Both the position numbers and the translations under genes were made by a program. The notes under the pieces were generated by a model. The model had not been told where the DNA came from. It searched no databases and saw nothing but the letters and a program-made list of their open reading frames with translations. A DNA stretch of 64,000 nt from Algiphilus sp022763315 (GTDB taxonomy: Bacteria; Pseudomonadota; Gammaproteobacteria; Nevskiales; Nevskiaceae), in assembly GCF_965249985.1 (NCBI RefSeq), contig NZ_OZ252280.1. One strand, 5' to 3'. Positions 45,227 through 50,818 of this stretch are shown here, piece by piece (within the stretch, counting starts at the first letter, position 1; each line of letters opens with the position of its first letter).

Positions 45227-46200
45227 GCCAGGATGGGACAGCGATCGCTGAAGCAGTGCTTCCCTGGCAAGACGCAACACTGCGGGAGCTTCAACGCCTC
45301 GAGCGCGCCGCGCGGTTGCCCCAGACTATGGTGCTGCAGGCGGCGCGTGGCACGGGATTGGAGCGTTTCGCTCAGGCGCTGACCGGCTGGCTGCTCTGCC
45401 AGCAGCGGACGGATGCGCCTTGCGGACAATGCGGCGGATGCCGGCAATGGCAGGCCGGCAACCATCCGGATGCGCTACGCATCCTGCCTGAAGGCGCTGC
45501 ACAGGAGATTACCGTCGATCAGGTACGCGTGGTCACGGAGCTGCTCTCCCTGTCGCGCCACCATCGGGGGTACCGCGTCGTGCAGCTGTTTCCTGCAGAA
45601 CGACTCAACCGGAACGCCGCCAACGCGCTGCTGAAAACCCTGGAGGAGCCAGGAGAGGGGACGGTCTTTCTGCTGCTGAGCGAGCAGCCGCGCAATCTTC
45701 TGCCCACCGTCCGTAGCCGCGCCCAGGTCATCACTGTGCCACGGCCCAGCGAGGCGCAGGCGCGCGAATGGCTCGTCGCGCAGGGCATCTCCGATGGCGA
45801 GAACCGTCTGGCCATGTATCCAGGCCAGCCCATCCGCGCGCTGGAGGATGAAGACCAGGAGACGGCGCCTTTCGATACCGCACTGCAGCAACTTGAGGCC
45901 GCTCCTTCGGAGCTGACCCAGGTCGCGCGTCGCGTCGCTGCCACGCGCGAGGACGCTACCCGCTTTCTGGACTGGTTGGCGACGCAGGCCTGGAACGATG
46001 CAGCTTCCCACCTGCCAGCGGGGCCGTCCATCGGAACGACATGCGCCGTCGAGACGTACCAGCTAACGTTGCAGGCGCGTGGCGCACTGCGCGCCAATAC
46101 GCCGCCGCAGCTTGCGGTGGAATCACTGTTAGTGTCGTGGCTTGCCCTCCGGGCGCAATCACGCAAAGGTGCCGGTAGAGAGTCGCATGTCGGAAACTGA
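45223..46200 (+). CDS. holB: DNA polymerase III delta' subunit
   Basis: A 325-residue clamp-loader subunit. Zinc cysteines are in CQQRTDAPCGQCGGC (about 59-73). The sensor-type segment NAANALLKTLEEPGEGTVF and the TVRSRAQ motif are diagnostic of DnaX-related delta'. The Walker A is degenerate, as expected for delta'. It helps load the beta clamp. It overlaps tmk by four bases and pilZ by 14. Confidence 0.95.
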   Translation: MSQDGTAIAEAVLPWQDATLRELQRLERAARLPQTMVLQAARGTGLERFAQALTGWLLCQQRTDAPCGQCGGCRQWQAGNHPDALRILPEGAAQEITVDQVRVVTELLSLSRHHRGYRVVQLFPAERLNRNAANALLKTLEEPGEGTVFLLLSEQPRNLLPTVRSRAQVITVPRPSEAQAREWLVAQGISDGENRLAMYPGQPIRALEDEDQETAPFDTALQQLEAAPSELTQVARRVAATREDATRFLDWLATQAWNDAASHLPAGPSIGTTCAVETYQLTLQARGALRANTPPQLAVESLLVSWLALRAQSRKGAGRESHVGN

Positions 46201-46543
46201 CGAGAACGCACAAAAGCAGCAGCCTGGGTTGTTGACGCTGAACCTCCCGGATCGCGGCGCGCTCTATGCGGCTTACATGCCGTTTATTCGAAATGGTGGT
46301 CTGTTCGTCGCCACCACGGCGGATCTCGCGTTGGGCGACGAAGTCCTCTTGCTGCTCACCTATGAGCAGGAACGCTATTCCATCAACGGCAAGGTGGTGT
46401 GGATCAACCCTCGCGGCGCCCAGGGGCGGCGACGTCAGGGCGTGGGCGTGCAGTTCAGTCCGGAATCGGCTGAAGTCCAGAAGCATTTCGAGGCCTTGCT
46501 CGGCGGCATGCTGACGTCCGACCGTCCCACCGAAACCATGTAG
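46187..46543 (+). CDS. pilZ: Type IV pilus biogenesis protein PilZ
   Basis: A 118-residue PilZ-domain protein of exactly the length of P. aeruginosa PilZ. It has NGGLFVATTADLALGDEVLL and GKVVWINPRGAQGRRRQGVGVQF. The RxxxR motif needed for c-di-GMP binding at the N-terminus is missing, as in true PilZ, which acts through FimX/PilB instead. ATG 46187 lies inside the end of holB. It ends the fab-to-pilZ operon. Confidence 0.93.
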   Translation: MSETDENAQKQQPGLLTLNLPDRGALYAAYMPFIRNGGLFVATTADLALGDEVLLLLTYEQERYSINGKVVWINPRGAQGRRRQGVGVQFSPESAEVQKHFEALLGGMLTSDRPTETM

Positions 46544-46549
46544 GCGCTT

Positions 46550-46573
46550 GCCACCGTCGGCTCGGTCGGTGGC
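46550..46573 (+). terminator. Possible terminator hairpin after pilZ
   Basis: GCCACCG (46550-46556) pairs with CGGTGGC (46567-46573) around a 10-base loop, seven bases beyond the pilZ stop. There is no clear U-run (the flank reads GGCTTGATTCC), so it is weak support for the end of the long operon. Confidence 0.3.
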
Positions 46574-46590
46574 GGCTTGATTCCCTCAAC

Positions 46591-46872
46591 TCATTTCCGG
46601 CGATCGCCGGAAAGCAGCGCCTCGGCCGTGCGCTCGTCGAGTTCCATGGCGATATCGACCGCGATCGCTTCAAAGCGCTCTGCCATTGCATCACCCTCGG
46701 CAGTTCGCTGTTCGTGACACTCGCGCGCGCGGCGCCGGCACTCCTCGGCACTGCGACGCAGCGAGTCGGCATCCATGCCGTCCATCTCTTCGAGCTGTTT
46801 TCGCGTGGCGTCCAGGCGTACCTGCAACGCATCGAGCGGGGGCGGGATCATGGGGTCTGTGCGGGGATTCAT
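46591..46872 (-). CDS. Small hypothetical charged helical protein
   Basis: A protein of about 93 residues on the minus strand, convergent with pilZ. It is rich in Arg, Glu, Asp and Ala with heptad-like spacing (LRRSAEECRRRARECHEQRT), so a short coiled coil is likely. No known family is recognised. ATG 46872 or GTG 46875 could start it. Its last codons contain a perfect 20-bp palindrome (46594-46613). It could be real, but only open frame and composition support it. Confidence 0.5.
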   Translation of the reverse strand: MNPRTDPMIPPPLDALQVRLDATRKQLEEMDGMDADSLRRSAEECRRRARECHEQRTAEGDAMAERFEAIAVDIAMELDERTAEALLSGDRRK

Positions 46873-47104
46873 CACCGCACCAGGTCTGAGAGCGGCCTGT
46901 ATACGGCGAGACGGTTCTTGTTGTTGCAGGTCATGCCCTGCGTTCTACTCGCAGGTTATCAAGCAAGCGCGCCAGTGCCATGACCCACATCAATACCAAA
47001 GGCCCGAGAGTTGACGCGCTGCAGCATTTCAGCGCTGCCGCTCGTCGACCGGAATCGCCACTTGGTCGCGATAAGGCGTCCGATGGAACGGTACCTGCAG
47101 CGAT
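46873..47104. other. Non-coding or eroded stretch
   Basis: No frame here looks like a conserved gene. Short overlapping frames occur in all three plus-strand phases (for example from ATG 46980), each with inconsistent composition. This is what a decayed gene looks like, though no recognisable protein remains. Together with 47105-47578 this is the least densely coding part of the window. Confidence 0.4.
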
Positions 47105-47404
47105 TTGCCAGTACATCCTTGCGGGGCGAATGGCACGTTGCGTTTCACAGTGGTGTCTGCGGTTGTGGCACTGACGCTGTCGGCAATAGGGCTGGCTGCA
47201 CTGGCACCGGTCAACATCTGGGTGGCCGCCCTGACAGCTGCACCAGTGATGGTCATGGTCATGGCGCTGGCACTGCTGCCGATCTTCGCGATGGCCCTGG
47301 AATCTGCCTATATCGGTTCACAGCGGCACAAGGCAGCAGAGGTGGAGGACCTGGATTCGCGAGCGCCAATCTCGTACCGCGATCGCTTGACTCCAGGCGC
47401 TTGA
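47105..47404 (+). CDS. Possible small membrane protein
   Basis: A frame of up to 99 residues with two strong hydrophobic helices (VVSAVVALTLSAIGLAALAP and VAALTAAPVMVMVMALALLP) and a charged C-terminal tail (HKAAEVEDLDSRAPISYRDR). Only TTG (47105, 47138) or GTG (47150) starts are available, and no ribosome site is obvious. The topology is plausible for a small inner-membrane protein, but no family is recognised. It may be a remnant of a longer gene. Confidence 0.42.
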   Translation: MPVHPCGANGTLRFTVVSAVVALTLSAIGLAALAPVNIWVAALTAAPVMVMVMALALLPIFAMALESAYIGSQRHKAAEVEDLDSRAPISYRDRLTPGA

Positions 47405-47500
47405 ATGGGTATGGGATGCCTACCGATGCGCAGTGCTGACGTCGCGCGAGTGCCTGCGGGTACCGCCGCTTCAATTGCAATATGGCGCAGTAGAAATGCG

Positions 47501-47516
47501 CATAATATATATTATG
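47501..47516. repeat. AT-rich 16-bp perfect palindrome
   Basis: CATAATATATATTATG is a perfect palindrome in a 174-bp gap (47405-47578) without genes. It is almost pure A+T in a high-GC chromosome. It lies 63 bases beyond the ppk2 stop. It could be an operator, a structured 3' element or a remnant of a mobile element; nothing nearby decides. Confidence 0.5.
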
Positions 47517-47578
47517 TAAAGTGCAGGGTGGGCCTGTGGGGTCGATCCATTGGCACCCAGTGGCGAGACCCGCCTGCC

Positions 47579-48475
47579 CTAGATTTTGCCGCCGTTGAGA
47601 ATGGCAGCAATCCGCGCGCGCTTCGCTGCATTGTTCCCATCCAAACCATCGGGCCATTGGGGGGATAACTGCTCCAGCTTCTGAAGGACGGCTTCCGCTG
47701 CGAGCAGACGCGCAGTGCGCTTGTCGTCACCAGGCAGGACGAACCATGGCGCTTTGGTCGTCGCCGTACCTTGGATGCAGGCGTCGTAGGCCGCGGCGAG
47801 TTCATCCCAACGCCCTGCGTCCTCGCAATCCGCTTCGGTGAGCTTCCAGCGCTTGTCTTCCTTGTGCAGACGATCCAAGAGCCGCTGTCGCTGTGCCTGC
47901 TGGGAAACGTGCGGCATCAGCTTGACGACATGAATACCGTTGTCCTGCAAATAGCCCTCAAAGGCCTGAATGGTGCCGTAGGTCTGCTCCCAGAAGCGTC
48001 CATTCTTCGCCTGTGCTGCGTCGATGCCGCGGGCGGCCAGCCATTCGGGGTGAATGCGCGCACTCAGGGCGAATTCGTAGTAACTGCGATTGAAGGCGGC
48101 AATGGATCCGTACTCGGGCAGATACTGGTGATAGCGCCGCATGAAATCCTGGCGCAGTTCCTTGGAGGTGGGCGGGCCGAAAGACCAGACCTGCAGACCG
48201 GTTGGATCCACACTGCCCAACACGCGCCGGATGAGTCCGTTCTTGCCGGCCGCATCCATGCCCTGCACGACCACCAACAGCGCGTGACGGCCTTCGGCAA
48301 AGAGTTTGCGCTGCCATAAGCGGATCGCGCGGCGATAAGCATCCATCCGCTTGCGGTAGTCGCCACGGTCCCGGTAGTTGGCTGTGACGGCGGTGGGAAA
48401 GCGCTCCAACGCGAAAGTCTCCCCGTCGTCCACGCGATACGGTGCAACTTCGACGCGCGCTGCTTCAGTGTCCAT
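47579..48475 (-). CDS. ppk2: Polyphosphate kinase 2 (polyphosphate:nucleotide phosphotransferase)
   Basis: A 298-residue PPK2. Walker A is GMDAAGK (about 72-78), the following segment is VDPTGLQVWSFGPPTSKEL and FNRSYYE (about 128) replaces the FDRSWY of class I, which suggests a class III-type enzyme able to phosphorylate AMP and ADP from polyphosphate. Lid and Walker B elements are present and the length is normal. ATG 48475 is preferred; an ATG at 48499 is possible. The divergent control region (48476-48609) contains a Pho-box-like repeat, which would tie polyphosphate use to phosphate starvation. Confidence 0.93.
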   Translation of the reverse strand: MDTEAARVEVAPYRVDDGETFALERFPTAVTANYRDRGDYRKRMDAYRRAIRLWQRKLFAEGRHALLVVVQGMDAAGKNGLIRRVLGSVDPTGLQVWSFGPPTSKELRQDFMRRYHQYLPEYGSIAAFNRSYYEFALSARIHPEWLAARGIDAAQAKNGRFWEQTYGTIQAFEGYLQDNGIHVVKLMPHVSQQAQRQRLLDRLHKEDKRWKLTEADCEDAGRWDELAAAYDACIQGTATTKAPWFVLPGDDKRTARLLAAEAVLQKLEQLSPQWPDGLDGNNAAKRARIAAILNGGKI

Positions 48476-48540
48476 GTCGACTCCCGAAAACGGACCCATC
48501 GGACGCGCGGATGGTGCTGCGCAGCTGTCTCCTCATGCTC

Positions 48541-48558
48541 TTGTCATGCGCTTGTCAT
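48541..48558 (+). promoter_or_regulatory. Probable Pho box between ppk2 and the MgtC-like gene
   Basis: Two identical TTGTCAT half-sites sit 11 bp apart (48541 and 48552, spacer GCGC). A weaker third, TCCTCAT, lies 11 bp further upstream (48530). The orientation points to the MgtC/DUF4010 gene (start 48610, 51 bases away). The ppk2 start is 65 bases the other way. The spacing and TGTCAT cores equal those at pstS in this window. Confidence 0.65.
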
Positions 48559-48609
48559 GTCGATGCTTTGGTCGCAGCATGGCGTGGTCATCGCTAGGGT
48601 GCAAACGAC

Positions 48610-49863
48610 GTGGAATCCCTCACTGACATCGCTCATCTTGGCATGGCGCTGGCGCTGGGACTGGTGGTGGGCTTTGAGCGCGGTTGGCACGCTCGGGCGC
48701 GGGCTGAGGGTGAACGCATCGCAGGGGTACGCACTTTCGGTCTTATCGGTCTGCTGGGCGGCCTGAGCGTGCTGCTGGGCCAGGCGACCAGCGTAGTGGT
48801 GGTGCCGGTCACGCTCGCCGGCCTGGCGGCTGTCCTGCTGCTGGCCTACGGCCTGCGCAGCCTGCGTGACAAGGATGCCGGTATCACCACGCTGACGGCG
48901 GCGGTGGTGACCTTCATCATTGGCGCGCTGACCGTGACCGGACGTCTTGAGATCGCCGCTGCCAGCGCAGTGGTCATGGGTCTCGTGCTCAGCGCCAAAC
49001 CGGCGCTGCACGGCGTGATCGCCAAAGTCACCGAGGCTGAATTGCGCGCTGTTTTTCAGCTGTTGCTCATTTCCATCGTTGCGCTGCCACTGATTCCCGA
49101 CCGTGGCTATGGCCCCGGTGGCGTGCTGAATCCCTACCAAATCTGGTGGATGGTCGTGCTTATCGCGATGCTGTCCTCCGCCGGTTACTTCGCCATGCGC
49201 ATCGCAGGGCCGGATCGCGGCTTGCTGCTTACGGGTGCGCTGGGCGGATTGGCCTCCTCCACCGCCCTCACTCTGAGCTATGCCCGCATGTACCGGCGGG
49301 CACGCTCGCTGCACATCCCGCTGAGTGTGGGCATTTTGCTCGCCTGCGCGATGATGTTTCCGCGCATCTGGATCGAAGCCTTCATCCTGCAACCGGATTT
49401 CGCCTGGAGTCTGGCCCCGCCCCTGCTGGTCATGGCCGCGATTGCCAGTGCGGGCCTGCTGGTCACGCGTCGTGATCACCCCGCCCCGGCGGATCCGGAT
49501 GCGGTGGCCATTTCCAATCCCTTCGAAGTGCGAACGGCCCTTCAGTTCGGGGGCCTGCTCGTCGTGGTGAAGCTGCTCAGCCATTGGGGGCAGCACTATC
49601 TCGGCGAGGAAGGCATCTATCTGGTGGCGGTGGTAGCCTCCATCAGCGATGTCGACGCCATCACCCTGACGGTGGCCAGTTCGGTGGGCGATACCTTCTC
49701 GCCCGAAGTGGCAAAACGCGCCATCGTGCTCTCCGCCGCCGTCAATAGCGTCACCAAAGGCCTACTCGCGGCGGTTCTGGGGGGAGCGGGCATGTGGAAA
49801 ACAGTGGCGCTGCCACTGATCGTTGCCGCGCTTGCGGGGCTTACGACCGCTTGGCTGTTCTAG
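48610..49863 (+). CDS. MgtC/SapB-domain and DUF4010 membrane protein
   Basis: A 417-residue protein with about twelve hydrophobic helices. The N-terminal part (about 1-125) is MgtC/SapB-like, with LALGLVVGFERGWHAR, GVRTFGLIGLLGGL and DAGITTLTAAVVTFIIGAL. The rest matches DUF4010, with SISDVDAITLTVASSVGD near residue 345. Function is unknown for this family. Salmonella MgtC, which shares only the N-terminal domain, affects Mg, ATP and phosphate homeostasis. The GTG start is at 48610. The Pho-box-like repeat upstream suggests induction at low phosphate. Confidence 0.88.
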   Translation: MESLTDIAHLGMALALGLVVGFERGWHARARAEGERIAGVRTFGLIGLLGGLSVLLGQATSVVVVPVTLAGLAAVLLLAYGLRSLRDKDAGITTLTAAVVTFIIGALTVTGRLEIAAASAVVMGLVLSAKPALHGVIAKVTEAELRAVFQLLLISIVALPLIPDRGYGPGGVLNPYQIWWMVVLIAMLSSAGYFAMRIAGPDRGLLLTGALGGLASSTALTLSYARMYRRARSLHIPLSVGILLACAMMFPRIWIEAFILQPDFAWSLAPPLLVMAAIASAGLLVTRRDHPAPADPDAVAISNPFEVRTALQFGGLLVVVKLLSHWGQHYLGEEGIYLVAVVASISDVDAITLTVASSVGDTFSPEVAKRAIVLSAAVNSVTKGLLAAVLGGAGMWKTVALPLIVAALAGLTTAWLF

Positions 49864-49944
49864 CCATTGGGCGTGCGCCGGATGCGCTTCCGTCATGCGG
49901 TCTGCGCTAGCAACTCCGGGCGCCATGGGCCATGACCTCAAGAA

Positions 49945-49973
49945 TTGACCGGCCTACCGTAGGGGTGTATAAC
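49945..49973 (+). promoter_or_regulatory. Sigma-70 promoter of dksA
   Basis: TTGACC (49945-49950) and TATAAC (49968-49973) are separated by exactly 17 bases, close to consensus. A GC-rich discriminator (GCGGCGCTC) follows, as at stringently controlled promoters. The leader of about 50 bases contains a GGAGGC/GCCTCC hairpin (49989-49994 with 50002-50007). Confidence 0.7.
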
Positions 49974-50028
49974 GCGGCGCTCGGTTTCGGAGGCGCCTGA
50001 GGCCTCCCGCCACGGATTGCATGAAAGA

Positions 50029-50517
50029 ATGACGAAGACGGTAGCGAAGAAGAGCGCAGCGAAGCGTAGTTCCGCGAAGGCCAAGGACGCCGCGACGACG
50101 GACGTCTCCAAACTCACGGAAGACGATATTCGGGCGATGTCGGAAGACGACTACATGAACCCGGTGCAGCTCGAGTTCTTCCGTCAGCGTCTTCTCAAGA
50201 TCCGCGAAGAAGTGCTTGCCCGCGAGATGGACGTCAAGGCGCGGCTGAATGCGCGCGAGACCTTCGCCGACCCGGCCGACCGGGCCAGCGCCGAAGAAGA
50301 GCATTGGTTGGATCTCCGCTTGCGTGAGCGGGAATCGCTGCTGCTGCGCAAGGTGGACGAAGCCCTGCGCCGCATTGTCGACCACGAGTACGGCTACTGC
50401 GAAGAAACCGGCGAGCCGATCGGCATTCCTCGCTTGCTGGCGCGCCCGACGGCGACCGTGTGTGTCGACGTCAAGGGCCACAACGAGCACATCGAAGCGC
50501 AGTATCGCGATCGCTGA
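50029..50517 (+). CDS. dksA: RNA polymerase-binding transcription factor DksA, two-cysteine form
   Basis: A 162-residue DksA. A basic Lys/Ala-rich N-tail (about 1-30) is followed by the coiled coil with the tip motif DPADRA and a C-terminal globular domain. The zinc finger is degenerate: positions equal to the four Cys of E. coli DksA read Cys (about 124), Thr, Cys (about 145) and Val (YCEETGEP and VCVDV). Such forms, like Pseudomonas DksA2, work without zinc. It acts with ppGpp in the secondary channel of RNA polymerase. ATG 50029 is used; TTG 50017 is an alternative. It has a strong promoter and sits just before tRNA-Lys. Confidence 0.94.
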   Translation: MTKTVAKKSAAKRSSAKAKDAATTDVSKLTEDDIRAMSEDDYMNPVQLEFFRQRLLKIREEVLAREMDVKARLNARETFADPADRASAEEEHWLDLRLRERESLLLRKVDEALRRIVDHEYGYCEETGEPIGIPRLLARPTATVCVDVKGHNEHIEAQYRDR

Positions 50518-50558
50518 TCGCCTTTTCGCAGCGCAAAGCGCCGCAACGTGTCGGCGCT

Positions 50559-50564
50559 TACAAT
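50559..50564 (+). promoter_or_regulatory. Candidate -10 box for tRNA-Lys
   Basis: TACAAT lies 13 bases before the first base of the tRNA and is followed by a GC-rich discriminator GCGCGCC, as in growth-rate-controlled stable RNA promoters. No good -35 is seen, so the tRNA could also be read from the dksA promoter. Confidence 0.4.
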
Positions 50565-50577
50565 GCGCGCCATCCGT

Positions 50578-50653
50578 GGGTCGTTAGCTCAGCCGGTAGA
50601 GCAGCGGACTTTTAATCCGTAGGTCGTTGGTTCGAATCCAACACGACCCACCA
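50578..50653 (+). tRNA. tRNA-Lys (anticodon TTT)
   Basis: A 76-base cloverleaf with encoded CCA. The acceptor stem GGGTCGT pairs with ACGACCC, the D-arm contains AGCTCAGCCGGTAGAGC, the anticodon arm CGGACTTTTAATCCG has loop CTTTTAA, and the T-arm is TTGGTTCGAATCCAA. The anticodon TTT reads AAA/AAG Lys codons. MnmA and TsaB, both encoded in this window, modify positions 34 and 37 of this tRNA. Confidence 0.97.
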
Positions 50654-50784
50654 TCTCCCAAAGCGCGAGCGGCCAGGCCTTCCCTGCCCCGCGACGCCGA
50701 TGCACCTGCAGCACGACGCGCCACCCCACCACCAACTTCATCCGGCACGCGCCCAGCAGCGGCGCGCGACGTTGCGCCGCAGAT

Positions 50785-50812
50785 GGCGCCCCCGGGCGGT
50801 CCCGAGGGCGCC
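50785..50812 (-). terminator. Possible terminator hairpin after the acylase gene
   Basis: GGCGCCC (50785-50791) pairs with GGGCGCC (50806-50812), with further GC pairing inside, seven bases beyond the acylase stop on the minus strand. No U-run follows. The remaining 165-bp gap up to the tRNA shows nothing else. Confidence 0.35.
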
Positions 50813-50818
50813 CTTGGT

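Noticed and set aside
48557..48766. A small gene starting inside the ppk2/MgtC-like control region
   Set aside because: It overlaps the MgtC-like coding sequence in another frame and covers the Pho box. No protein family is visible.
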